Shown: one piece after another, positions 13,874 through 22,052 of the stretch
Layout: each line of letters opens with the position of its first letter
How positions within the stretch are numbered: the stretch's first letter is position 1
Assembly (NCBI GenBank): GCA_003280085.1
Contig: QCFY01000009.1
Coordinates: forward strand, 1 to 50,378
Reading direction: 5' to 3'
From: Prochlorococcus sp. AG-363-O06
GTDB taxonomy: Bacteria > Cyanobacteriota > Cyanobacteriia > PCC-6307 > Cyanobiaceae
Length of the DNA: 50,378 bases
Translations under genes and position numbers: made by a program
Notes under the pieces: model-generated
What the model saw: the letters and a program-made list of their open reading frames with translations, nothing else
Told to the model about the DNA's origin: nothing
Databases searched by the model: none

Positions 13874-14188
13874 TCAATAGAACCCTCTTCTCTTTTCAAG
13901 CAGGCTTTTATTCATGCCCAAAGAACAATTCATGATCAGTTCAGGATAAATTGCTTTTTTCTTGTATTGACCGTAGGCCTCTGTGCACATCCTTTGTCTA
14001 ATGCCAGCCCATAATTTGAACGTTTTGGGGCTTAGCTGTGCTTTCAAATTTTTGTCTGATTGGACAAGCCTCTTAAAAGCGCAGCCCCTATTGCTAGCAC
14101 CATTAGGGGCTTCATTAAAACAAGGCCCTGTCTCACTAACTGCTAAAGGTAAAGGGCTCAGGATCAGGAGTAAAAGGAGAGGTTTCAT
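13874..14188 (-). CDS. secreted LprI/DUF1311-like protein
   Basis: The 104-residue product starts with a clear signal peptide (MKPLLLLLILSPLPLAVSE). The mature part has four cysteines and the layout of lysozyme-inhibitor-like DUF1311/LprI proteins: a tryptophan helix (KLWAGIRQRMC) followed by AYGQYKKKAIYPELIMNCSLGM and a charged end. It is therefore likely a small periplasmic or lipid-attached protein. The start follows directly after the stop of the upstream gene with no gap, so it belongs to a three-gene minus-strand unit. Confidence 0.65.
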   Translation of the reverse strand: MKPLLLLLILSPLPLAVSETGPCFNEAPNGASNRGCAFKRLVQSDKNLKAQLSPKTFKLWAGIRQRMCTEAYGQYKKKAIYPELIMNCSLGMNKSLLEKRRGFY

Positions 14189-14398
14189 TTAATCCTTATT
14201 GTTCATCAAATAAAGAACTTCCAACTCTTTAAGTGAATCAGCAACCTTTCTTCTCAAAAAGGTTAAAGCCTCTCTGTTCATCTTTGACTCAGTAATCATT
14301 GCTTCTGCCTGACTGATTGCATGCTCCAAGCTCTTGATTTTGAGTTCTCGAACCTTCTTATCCTTATTACATTGTTTAAGTGTCGAATCATCAATCAT
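14189..14398 (-). CDS. small coiled-coil hypothetical protein, 69 aa
   Basis: The 69-residue product is almost entirely helical and charged (KKVRELKIKSLEHAISQAEA, then REALTFLRRKVADSLKELEVL), with heptad-like leucine spacing that suggests a coiled coil. No family is recognised. Its start overlaps the preceding micro-gene stop by 4 bp (ATGA), and its stop abuts the start of the secreted-protein gene, so the three genes are coupled. Confidence 0.55.
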   Translation of the reverse strand: MIDDSTLKQCNKDKKVRELKIKSLEHAISQAEAMITESKMNREALTFLRRKVADSLKELEVLYLMNNKD

Positions 14399-14511
14399 CT
14401 TTTCTCTCGATTCTTGGTGAAAACCTTTGTTATTACTAGATTTGTAATGATAAAAACAAAGACTAATCCAATGCTTGGAGCAAATATGAACAGTGCTTCT
14501 GAGTAGTTCAT
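14395..14511 (-). CDS. single-span membrane micro-protein, 38 aa
   Basis: The 38-codon frame encodes one hydrophobic span (ALFIFAPSIGLVFVFIITNL) and a basic tail ending KNREKR. Its stop overlaps the next start (ATGA). This is the first gene of the three-gene minus-strand chain. It has the same general form as the 30-residue membrane micro-protein at 8888-8980, although sequence similarity is not obvious. Confidence 0.45.
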   Translation of the reverse strand: MNYSEALFIFAPSIGLVFVFIITNLVITKVFTKNREKR

Positions 14512-14561
14512 AGGGCTAGTGCATTCTTTAAAAGCAGGCTCAATAACATTATTTTATAGGC

Positions 14562-14645
14562 AAAAGAAAACCCGCTCAAAGGCGGGTTTTCTAGAAATCT
14601 AGAGCGCGTGTTGCCTTGTTTCCACTGCTCGGAGGATCTCTTCTC
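14562..14645 (-). ncRNA. yfr2-like: Yfr2-family small RNA, copy 2
   Basis: This is a second minus-strand copy of the RNA at 8103-8185. The outer stem GAGATC/GATTTC is kept with a G-U pair, and the loop reads GGAAACAAGGCAAC, with one A to C change in the second GGAAACA word. The terminator AAAACCCGC/GCGGGTTTT (14567-14590) differs completely in sequence from copy 1 but pairs perfectly. A 61-codon frame across it is a chance frame. Confidence 0.75.
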
Positions 14646-14689
14646 CTCACTTGATTTTTTTTTACGCACAAAGCGTAATTTGGCAAGTC

Positions 14690-14770
14690 GCAAAAAAACG
14701 CCCTCATTAAGTAGCGCCTATATCCTGAGAAACTTGTGTGAGGAGGTCGTAGTTCATTTCTACTCCTACA
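14690..14770 (-). ncRNA. putative small RNA with CUCCUCACAC motif, copy 2
   Basis: This sits upstream of Yfr2-like copy 2 exactly as the 8232-8322 block does for copy 1. CCTCCTCACACAAGTTT is kept. The AGGAG (14767-14763) that could pair with the CTCCT is also kept. The terminator CGCT...GGCG with a CTTAATGAG top and seven U (14711-14690) is weaker. The small CGACA/TGTCG stem of copy 1 is not conserved. The following gene-free stretch 14771-15260 shows only possible gene remnants. Confidence 0.5.
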
Positions 14771-15260
14771 TGAACCATTAGTCAAAAAAGACGTAATTTT
14801 GAGTTCTCTTGCAAAAGAGGACTTTGCATTTATCCAGTTGTAGCGAAGATTTTTCTTAATGGGGAAAACAGAGATTGCTATGCCAGTATTTAAAATTAGA
14901 TTTATGCCAATTGACTTTTTATATAGAAGTAACTTTACTCTCTAAAAAATCAAGAAAGGCTGAGCCTACCCTAACTCAAATTATTCACCCATTTGATTAT
15001 CAACTTAAAGATATTAAAGACAAATATCACTTTCTTTATTGAGTTATCCTTTTGATATAAATGCTTACAATAAGGTAATTAAGTTATACTCAGATTCAAC
15101 TAAACTGCAAGGAGCGATAGAAATCTATAGAAATTTAATTGAATTAAATCCAAGTTTGCTTGACTCAAAATCAAGTTTTTTTGGGACTAGTGTCGTTTCT
15201 CCTTCGCAATGCCCAATAGGCCTACTTTTTTCTTATTATCTTCATAACTACTTAATGACC

Positions 15261-15500
15261 ATGTCAAAGAACAAGAAATCCAAGAAGTGCTCATCCGCTG
15301 GTCGTAAAATTCTTTGGTATTTCTTCGGCGCAGCAGGGCTTGGAGCAAGAGCTATTGCAGCATTAGCACTTTTGGCAATCGCGATTAAGGTTTCTCCATT
15401 GAAGTATCAAGCAAAGTCCTTTAATGCCTGTGTGGAAGAGAGTAGGAGTATTGGTAAGAGCATTTCAGCATCTGTAAATTACTGCAATGGCGGCAGTTAG
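15261..15500 (+). CDS. small membrane protein, 79 aa
   Basis: The 79-residue product has a basic N-terminus (MSKNKKSKKCSSAGRK), one membrane span (ILWYFFGAAGLGARAIAALALLAIAI) and an outer part with two cysteines (NACVEESRS and SVNYCNGGS). This layout recurs in small picocyanobacterial proteins, but I cannot name a function. The frame is open upstream to a TTG at 15039. That 74-residue stretch (for example AIEIYRNLIELNP) looks like a remnant of another gene, so I prefer the ATG at 15261. Confidence 0.5.
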   Translation: MSKNKKSKKCSSAGRKILWYFFGAAGLGARAIAALALLAIAIKVSPLKYQAKSFNACVEESRSIGKSISASVNYCNGGS

Positions 15501-15687
15501 AGAAGAGATTCAATCCAGACCATTCAATATGCCCATACTTAGTGAATAAAGCAGATTTCGATTTGGATAATGATGTAATGCAGCTTTATTTAGGGTGAAT
15601 CAATGAGGTTATCATTTTAGGTTTTATTAAATCGTGACTATTGGGCTTAGAGCATTTGTAAGATTAATTACCCTTTGATTTATTTAT

Positions 15688-16761
15688 ATGTCAGAAAAAG
15701 CTCAAACCCTAGACGAGTTCATTCGATTTGTTTCAAGAGCAGCTAATGCTGCTGGTCCTGGAGCTGCGCTTAATCATTTTGAAAACATTTCCTCATTAGA
15801 GAATACTCCGGAGTTTTTAAAGGGATTGAATTCAGCTTTTAAGTTATCGGCTGATCACGAAAAAGCCAAGAATCTTCTTTTATTAAGGGCCTTGAATTTA
15901 TCAGGCCACTTTCTTCCTCTATCTGTTTTTTTTAATAGCGGCTTTCCTCAGAAAGAATTTTTAATTTACACACAGTTTCTTTCTGGAAGAATAGGCGATA
16001 TTCTTTTGAAATTAGCCAAACTAATTCATGCTATGCATCATTTGGACTTGGTGCTTTGTGTTGACTCTCGACTTTCATTATTCAATAATATTTTACTAAG
16101 TTCTAAAGACTCATTTCACTCTAATCTTCCCGCCATTGAGCTTTATTCTGACTTGTATAGATATTTAGAGGAATCAATCGAGCATAAACCATTTTCTAGG
16201 GGTTATTTAATTAACTCATCTAGACAACTTTTTAGTAAGTTGCCGGACAAAAGTGAGTATAATAAATTTAATCTAGACAGGAATATTATTGTTCATGTTA
16301 GAGGAGGTGATGCTTTGTTTGAAGGTGCTATCGAGTTGCCGCCACTATCTTATTATACTAAATCTATAGATGAATTGACGCCTGAGAAAGTAATCATACT
16401 GTATGAGCCTGACCAGCTAAACAAGTACCCAGGATCTAACCCTGTTCCTAATAAATTAAAGGCATATTGTCAGGCGTCGAATATCGAAAGCATATTAGTT
16501 TCTAGTGAAGATGTTTTCTATGATGCAGGTATTTTATTTTGGGCCAAAAAAATAATAGCATCTACCTCTTCTTTCTCACAAATCTTGTCCATGTTTAATG
16601 ATCAATGTGACTATTTACGTATTCCTGAAAAACTAGATAATCAAAGTCAATGGTTAGATGATAAATCAATACAATATGTCGATTGTTGGCTTGGCTTTGA
16701 TGATACTAAATGGCATAAAGATATGAATTACAGGTTGGCATGGGTTTGTGGTGAGATATAA
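15688..16761 (+). CDS. GT11/fucosyltransferase-like glycosyltransferase, paralogue 1
   Basis: The protein of 357 residues has an N-terminal helical domain of about 95 residues, then a fucosyltransferase-superfamily fold. SGRIGDILLKLAKLIHA (99-115) corresponds to the GxLGNQ segment of GT11 enzymes, VHVRGGDAL (202-210) is the HxRxGD donor-binding box, and IIASTSSFSQILSMF matches the C-terminal (S/T)SFS motif. It has two close paralogues here, at 20856 and 26307, sharing all these blocks and a WLDDK...DMNYRLAWV end. It probably adds a deoxyhexose or similar sugar to the surface glycan. Donor and linkage cannot be read from the sequence. Confidence 0.7.
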   Translation: MSEKAQTLDEFIRFVSRAANAAGPGAALNHFENISSLENTPEFLKGLNSAFKLSADHEKAKNLLLLRALNLSGHFLPLSVFFNSGFPQKEFLIYTQFLSGRIGDILLKLAKLIHAMHHLDLVLCVDSRLSLFNNILLSSKDSFHSNLPAIELYSDLYRYLEESIEHKPFSRGYLINSSRQLFSKLPDKSEYNKFNLDRNIIVHVRGGDALFEGAIELPPLSYYTKSIDELTPEKVIILYEPDQLNKYPGSNPVPNKLKAYCQASNIESILVSSEDVFYDAGILFWAKKIIASTSSFSQILSMFNDQCDYLRIPEKLDNQSQWLDDKSIQYVDCWLGFDDTKWHKDMNYRLAWVCGEI

Positions 16762-16828
16762 TAAAAATATAAATTATCAAATGACTTCAATCTTATGACC
16801 TTATACTAGATGCAAAATAATTAAATAA

Positions 16829-18034
16829 ATGGAAATTAATGCAATAGATACTTTTTATCCGGTTTCTAGTGAAATCCCAAAAGAGATTTCTGCTAAATTC
16901 CAGTTTTTTCAAGATTGTTCAAGACTGTCTATTGATGAATCGATTTTTAGAAATATATCTTATCTGCCTATTTCTAATGAGTATAAAGAAGCACTTTTCA
17001 ATAACATTTCTAGGTTGCCATTTATTGGACTTTTGTCTTTAGATAATCCATGTTTATACTTGCTTGAATTTTCATCTGGAGAGCATCGTTATTTCGTTAT
17101 ATCCCAAACTGGTTACCTTATAGACCCTCCGCATGCAAAGAGTTGGTATCCTCACTTCAAATTTTTATCGATTAATCAAGAGAATTCTAGTTATTTTTTA
17201 GGAGAAAAAAATTCTCAATTGCAGGGAACTGCCAATGTTGATGAATTTTTTCACGATAAAGATATACTCTTGATAAGTCAGACGCCTAATTTTACTCACT
17301 TTTTTTTCGATAGTTTTGGACCAGCACTTATTTTACACCGAATGGCATATTTAAATGGAGACTCTTGGAGTAATGCTTCCTATTTGTATGGGAATTCTTT
17401 CTCTTGGCAGCAAGAATTACTTTCTAAACTGACTATTAATTCCTATAGAGTCTCTGGCAATAATTCTGAGTATAAATTCTATAGTTTCCGACCTAAGAGG
17501 GTTCTTATGCCAATAATTTCCCATCACTATATTACTGCTAATCATTTGCGTATAATGTTCTCTAAGCAATCAGCACCCTCTTCTAATTTAGCCAAAAGTA
17601 TTACTAAGAAAAAAATCATTTTTTTCACTCGATGTGATAACCGTAGATTCCGTATAAAGAATATAAATGCCCTAGAAAGATTTGTTCAGTCCTTAGGAGG
17701 AGATGTTATAGACCCTGCCACACTAAATATACAACAAAAGATAGAATTACTAAAGGATGATACTGTTGTTATAGCTGAGAGCAGTGGTTGTATTAACTTT
17801 GCATTGTTTTCTGCCCATTCTTGCTATTTGATTCACCTTGTAGAGCCTTCATTGACTCAACGTGATGAATTTATATTTGGTGGTTGGGATTACCATGCAA
17901 CATATTCTAATCCCAACAAAGTCGCGTTCGTTTTAGGAAGCAACTCAGAACCTTCGATCTACTCGCCTGTACCAGCTTGCAGCTATTCAATTTCTGATAT
18001 TAATGCTGCCCTTTCTCGTTTTGGATTTACCTAG
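16829..18034 (+). CDS. GT61-family glycosyltransferase
   Basis: The 401-residue protein has the hallmarks of DUF563/GT61 enzymes: NFTHFFFDSFGPALILHR (residues about 153-170) in place of the usual YxHWxxDxLPRL, then IIFFTRCDNRRFRIKN, and a C-terminal part with an eQxxLLxxaxVVIaesSGCINFALF-type helix and strand. It would transfer a sugar such as xylose or N-acetylglucosamine to the glycan. It is 67 bp downstream of the first fucosyltransferase-like paralogue and 33 bp before rfbF, so the three plus-strand genes probably form one unit. Confidence 0.72.
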   Translation: MEINAIDTFYPVSSEIPKEISAKFQFFQDCSRLSIDESIFRNISYLPISNEYKEALFNNISRLPFIGLLSLDNPCLYLLEFSSGEHRYFVISQTGYLIDPPHAKSWYPHFKFLSINQENSSYFLGEKNSQLQGTANVDEFFHDKDILLISQTPNFTHFFFDSFGPALILHRMAYLNGDSWSNASYLYGNSFSWQQELLSKLTINSYRVSGNNSEYKFYSFRPKRVLMPIISHHYITANHLRIMFSKQSAPSSNLAKSITKKKIIFFTRCDNRRFRIKNINALERFVQSLGGDVIDPATLNIQQKIELLKDDTVVIAESSGCINFALFSAHSCYLIHLVEPSLTQRDEFIFGGWDYHATYSNPNKVAFVLGSNSEPSIYSPVPACSYSISDINAALSRFGFT

Positions 18035-18067
18035 TGAACTATTATTGAATAAATAGAATTTATTTTG

Positions 18068-18841
18068 ATGAAGGCAGTCATCTTAGCTGGAGGTTATGGA
18101 ACCCGTATTTCAGAAGAAACCCATCTTCGTCCTAAACCAATGGTTAATATTGGTGATAAACCTATTTTATGGCACATATTAAAATCCTATAGTTTTTTTG
18201 GAATTAATGAATTTATTATCTGTTGTGGTTACAAGGGTTATGCTATTAAGGAATATTTTACTAATTACTTTCTTCACACAAGCGATGTATCAATTGATCT
18301 GTCCAATAATAATCTAACTGTTCATCGCCGCAATTCGGATAAATGGAAAATTACTTTAGTTGATACAGGCGAATTTACAATGACAGGAGGACGTCTAAAG
18401 CGTATTAAGGACTATGTAGGTACAGAAAGTTTTTGTTTTACTTATGGTGATGGAGTCTCTGATATTGATATGAACTCTCTTTTAAAAAAGCACAATGAAC
18501 TTGGCGTTGAAGCTACTGTTACAGCAGTCCAGCCTCCTGCAAGATTTGGAGTGCTTGAAATTGAGCCTAATGGAAATGTCAAATCTTTTATAGAAAAACC
18601 AACTAAGGATACAGATTGGATTAGCGGAGGGTTTTTTATTCTTGAGCCTTCGGTCTTTTCTCGGATTGAAGGGGATGAAACGATTTGGGAGCAAGAGCCA
18701 ATGAAGTCTTTAGCCAGAGACGGACAATTAGGAGCATATCGTCATACTGGTTTTTGGCACCCAATGGATACGCTTAGAGATAAGACTCATCTTGAGGAAC
18801 TTTGGCTAAAGGGCCACGCCCCTTGGCAATTATGGGCTTAA
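18068..18841 (+). CDS. rfbF: glucose-1-phosphate cytidylyltransferase
   Basis: This enzyme makes CDP-glucose from CTP and glucose-1-phosphate, the entry step to CDP-dideoxy and related sugars. The nucleotidyltransferase signature MKAVILAGGYGTRISEET, the KPMVNIGDKPILWHI segment and the family-specific GFWHPMDTLRDK near the C-terminus are all present. At 257 residues the length is exactly as expected. I use the ATG at 18068; a TTG one codon earlier is less likely. The usual partner CDP-glucose 4,6-dehydratase (rfbG) is not in the window, and the next genes encode a transketolase pair. Confidence 0.95.
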   Translation: MKAVILAGGYGTRISEETHLRPKPMVNIGDKPILWHILKSYSFFGINEFIICCGYKGYAIKEYFTNYFLHTSDVSIDLSNNNLTVHRRNSDKWKITLVDTGEFTMTGGRLKRIKDYVGTESFCFTYGDGVSDIDMNSLLKKHNELGVEATVTAVQPPARFGVLEIEPNGNVKSFIEKPTKDTDWISGGFFILEPSVFSRIEGDETIWEQEPMKSLARDGQLGAYRHTGFWHPMDTLRDKTHLEELWLKGHAPWQLWA

Positions 18842-18965
18842 AGAATCCGAATCATGTAAGGATTATGAACTATCGTTCGTTTATTATTAACGCTTCTATA
18901 AGAAATACTTAGATTATTGATTATTGGTATTATATATATATATTTAAAGCATAGAATTAGTTCAA

Positions 18966-19784
18966 ATGAATTCTAGCGTGACCTTATCCTCAAAAGCTTT
19001 TGCTTCTAGGATTAGATATTTATCTTTGATGCTAGTTAATAAAGCAAAAGCTTCTCATATAGCTAGTGCGTTGTCTATCGCTGATATATTAGCAACCTTA
19101 TATTCAGACAATAAGTATTTAAACCTTGTTTCACCAGAAGATCCAAATAGAGATAGGTTTTTATTAAGTAAGGGGCATGCATGTGTTGCTCTCTATGTCG
19201 CTCTTCATTTGAAAGGCTTTTATTCTTATCAAGATCTTTTTACATATGGTTCAGACTTCTCAGTATTTATGAATCATGCTTCCCATTTTGTTGATGGAGT
19301 AGAGTTCTCCACAGGTGCACTTGGTCATGCACTGCCTATTGCCTGTGGGAAAGCTCTGAAGGCAAAGCAGCATAGAGATCCTTGGCATATATTTGTATTA
19401 TTGAGTGATGGCGAATTGCAGGAAGGGAGTAATTGGGAGGCATTTTTATTTGCAAATCAATTTTGTCTTTCTAACCTTACAGTATTAGTTGATTATAATA
19501 ATTTGCAAAGTCTAACTACCGTAGATGAAACGATTGCACTTTCTCCTTTGAATAAGAAACTAGAATCTTTTGGCTTCAAAGCTTTTATTGTTGATGGTCA
19601 TGATCATAAAGAACTAAAGAAAGCTATATTAAATGCAAAGAATTCTTTATACCCATCGGCTATTATTTGTAAAACAGTAAAAGGTAAGGGAGTATCTTAT
19701 ATGGAAAATAATATTAAATGGCATTATAAATCCCCTTCTGATGATGAGTTGTCAATTGCCTTGGCAGAACTTGCGGAACAATGA
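18966..19784 (+). CDS. transketolase, N-terminal (TPP-binding) subunit
   Basis: This is the N-terminal half of a split transketolase, 272 residues long. LSKGHACVALYVAL, STGALGHALPIACGKAL and LLSDGELQEGSNWEA (thiamine pyrophosphate and Mg2+ binding) are clear. It works with the product of the next gene, whose start overlaps this stop by 4 bp. A separate full-length transketolase normally serves the Calvin cycle in cyanobacteria, so this copy in a polysaccharide locus likely makes or extends an unusual sugar by moving a two-carbon unit. That function is inferred from location only. Confidence 0.9.
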   Translation: MNSSVTLSSKAFASRIRYLSLMLVNKAKASHIASALSIADILATLYSDNKYLNLVSPEDPNRDRFLLSKGHACVALYVALHLKGFYSYQDLFTYGSDFSVFMNHASHFVDGVEFSTGALGHALPIACGKALKAKQHRDPWHIFVLLSDGELQEGSNWEAFLFANQFCLSNLTVLVDYNNLQSLTTVDETIALSPLNKKLESFGFKAFIVDGHDHKELKKAILNAKNSLYPSAIICKTVKGKGVSYMENNIKWHYKSPSDDELSIALAELAEQ

Positions 19785-20704
19785 GAAATTCTTTTATTAA
19801 CTGGCTTTGTGAGAAGGCTTCTGCTGATGAGCGAATAGTATTTCTGACTGCCGACCTTGGATACTCAGTCGTGGAACCTTTTGCTAAAAAATATCCTAAT
19901 AGGTTTTTTAATATTGGTGTGGCAGAGCAGAATATGGTCGGTGTTGCAGCTGGATTGGCTTCAGAAGGTTTACGTCCTTACACCTATTCAATCGGCGTAT
20001 TTTCTACTTTTCGATGTGCTGAGCAATTAAGGAATGATATTGATTACCATAATTTGCCTGTATGTACATCTACTGTTGGATGTGGCCTTGCTTATGGGCC
20101 TTTGGGATATTCACACCACGCCATACAAGATTTAGCATTGATGCGCTCTTTGCCTAACACTATTTTGGCAACACCTTCAGATGCATTTGAAGTTGAATCA
20201 ATTCTCAATTGGCATCACAGTTCTAACTTACCTATATATTTACGAATGCATAAATATGGCGAACCTATATTACATGGCACACTTCCAGAAATCTCACTTT
20301 CAAGACCATTAAGAGTGCGATGTAATCACCTTTTGAGTAATAAATATTTTACAGATATATGTATTTTATCAATAGGTAATCTGACATATAGAATCAAAGA
20401 TTATATAGAGAAATACAAAGCTAAAATTGATTTATATTCTTTGCCGATTTGGGGTAGTAGCTCTTCTTCTTTTAAAGAATTAGAAATGATTTTAACAAAT
20501 TATGAGTATGTTTATGTTGCAGAAGATCATCTATTGTCAGGAGGTTTGGCTTCATGGATGCTTGAGCAGTCTATTCAGAGAGGTTTACAACCCAATATTC
20601 GCTCATTTTCAATTGACTCCTTAGTTGTTGGGAAAGTTGCTAGTGAGGAAACTTTGCTTCAATCAACGGTGTCCAGCATCGAATCTTTCATTAGCAATTT
20701 TTGA
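19781..20704 (+). CDS. transketolase, C-terminal (pyrimidine-binding) subunit
   Basis: This is the C-terminal half of the split transketolase. FLTADLGYSVVEPFAKKYP, FNIGVAEQNMVGVAAGLA and GPLGYSHHAIQDLALMRSLP are the pyrimidine-binding domain, including the catalytic glutamate in the AEQN motif. A C-terminal domain with IWGSSSSSFKELE and YVYVAEDHLLSGGLA completes it. The gene starts in a 4-bp overlap with the N-terminal subunit gene, so the two are made in equal amounts. The 3' end converges on the minus-strand paralogue 2 gene. Confidence 0.9.
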   Translation: MRNSFINWLCEKASADERIVFLTADLGYSVVEPFAKKYPNRFFNIGVAEQNMVGVAAGLASEGLRPYTYSIGVFSTFRCAEQLRNDIDYHNLPVCTSTVGCGLAYGPLGYSHHAIQDLALMRSLPNTILATPSDAFEVESILNWHHSSNLPIYLRMHKYGEPILHGTLPEISLSRPLRVRCNHLLSNKYFTDICILSIGNLTYRIKDYIEKYKAKIDLYSLPIWGSSSSSFKELEMILTNYEYVYVAEDHLLSGGLASWMLEQSIQRGLQPNIRSFSIDSLVVGKVASEETLLQSTVSSIESFISNF

Positions 20705-20855
20705 TTGGCTTAATATGTAATAACTAAGATTCTAAAGATGCTTTCAAAGTTAAGTTTTCTATTGAATCTAAATCACAGAAATAAAGCTTAATTCTTATAA
20801 CCAGGCAGTTCTTTAAGTGATCTTTAAAATTCTAAAATACAATACTAGTATATAT

Positions 20856-21932
20856 TCAACTAAATTCTTGAGTTACCCAAGAAAGTCTATAATTTAAATC
20901 ATTAGTCCATTTTTCATGATCGAAATTATTCCAGCACTCTATCCAATTCATAATCTTATCGTCAAACCAGCTTTTGCCTGAGTAGCTTACTGGTGAGTAT
21001 AAACTTGTGCAATCAGTTCCATATAGTGGTAGCATTTTAGAAAAAAGAGATGTTGAGGAAACAACAGTTTTTGAATAAAATAATATACCAGCATCATTAA
21101 ATAAGTCTAGATTTGAAACCTTGAGTATAGGTATACCTATACCAGCAAGGTAAGATTCTAGTTTTAATGGAAGTGGATTGATTCTACCGTATTCATTAGG
21201 CTTGTCTGGTTCGCAGACTAAAATAATTTTAGTTGGTTTAATTAATTCTATGCACTTAATGTAGTATGAAATTGGTGGTAGAGGAAATGCACCATTAAAG
21301 AGAGCATCCCCACCCCGGATATGAATTGTGGCACTTTGATCAATTCCAAACTCATTATAGGTATTTTTATTCGGTAACCTGTCAAATATCTCCTTTGGTA
21401 ATGATTGAAGTAAACTACGGTTAAAAGATAGATCTTGACTTACTTCTCGAATATAGGGATGTATATCAACATAATTTATTTGAGGTAAGTCTGTTTCAAA
21501 GTAATTATGTTTGGCGTGTAAAATACGTTTTTTAGTTGATGACATTATACGTATTAGTAGTAAAAGATTTAATTTCTCTTGCGCATGTAATAGCTCTGCA
21601 AGTTTGCCCAAGCAGTCTCCCAACCGACCTTCATAAAGGTCGACATATAGAGCAAACTCACTTTTAGGGAACCCTCTAAGAAAATACTGTTCATGCGGAA
21701 GCTTAAAACCTTTAGCAGAAAGAATTCTGTTTAATAAGAATTCGATATTTTCCTCATTAGTAGAAGCATATTCCAATGTTTCTAACAATTGCTTTATTTG
21801 TACCGGCAACAAACTCTTATCAATATTTGTAGTAAAGCGCTTTAATTTTATTAGAGCATTTTTAGGACCCTTTGTCTCTAGAATTTTAAGTATAAACTCT
21901 CTAAGTTCGTACTCCGAAGGATTCTGGTCCAT
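20856..21932 (-). CDS. GT11/fucosyltransferase-like glycosyltransferase, paralogue 2
   Basis: This 358-residue protein repeats the plan of the 15688 and 26307 proteins: an N-terminal helical domain, EGRLGDCLGKLAELLHA, then IHIRGGDALFNGAFPLPP, KIILVCEPDKPNEYG, VVSSTSLFSKMLPLY and the WFDDK...LNYRLSWV end. It differs from the others mainly in the N-terminal domain. It is encoded on the minus strand, convergent with the transketolase genes. The three copies probably transfer related sugars to different positions of one glycan, or are alternatives arising by duplication. Confidence 0.7.
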   Translation of the reverse strand: MDQNPSEYELREFILKILETKGPKNALIKLKRFTTNIDKSLLPVQIKQLLETLEYASTNEENIEFLLNRILSAKGFKLPHEQYFLRGFPKSEFALYVDLYEGRLGDCLGKLAELLHAQEKLNLLLLIRIMSSTKKRILHAKHNYFETDLPQINYVDIHPYIREVSQDLSFNRSLLQSLPKEIFDRLPNKNTYNEFGIDQSATIHIRGGDALFNGAFPLPPISYYIKCIELIKPTKIILVCEPDKPNEYGRINPLPLKLESYLAGIGIPILKVSNLDLFNDAGILFYSKTVVSSTSLFSKMLPLYGTDCTSLYSPVSYSGKSWFDDKIMNWIECWNNFDHEKWTNDLNYRLSWVTQEFS

Positions 21933-22052
21933 TACTAAAATAAACTTATTTATTAATCTTATCAGCTTAATAAATTATGTCGAGCAAAAATATATTATTT
22001 CTAGTCTCGCAAGTCTTAGGAGTTGTTTTGATGGCAGCAGTAATTCTATTTA

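Noticed and set aside
14508-14693. 61-codon minus-strand frame over the second Yfr2-like RNA
   Set aside because: Same explanation: the repeated text is the RNA, and the frame has no ribosome-binding site.
18928-18950. TATATATATA tract before the transketolase genes
   Set aside because: It may help promoter melting, but a simple TA run in an AT-rich genome is not evidence of a specific element.
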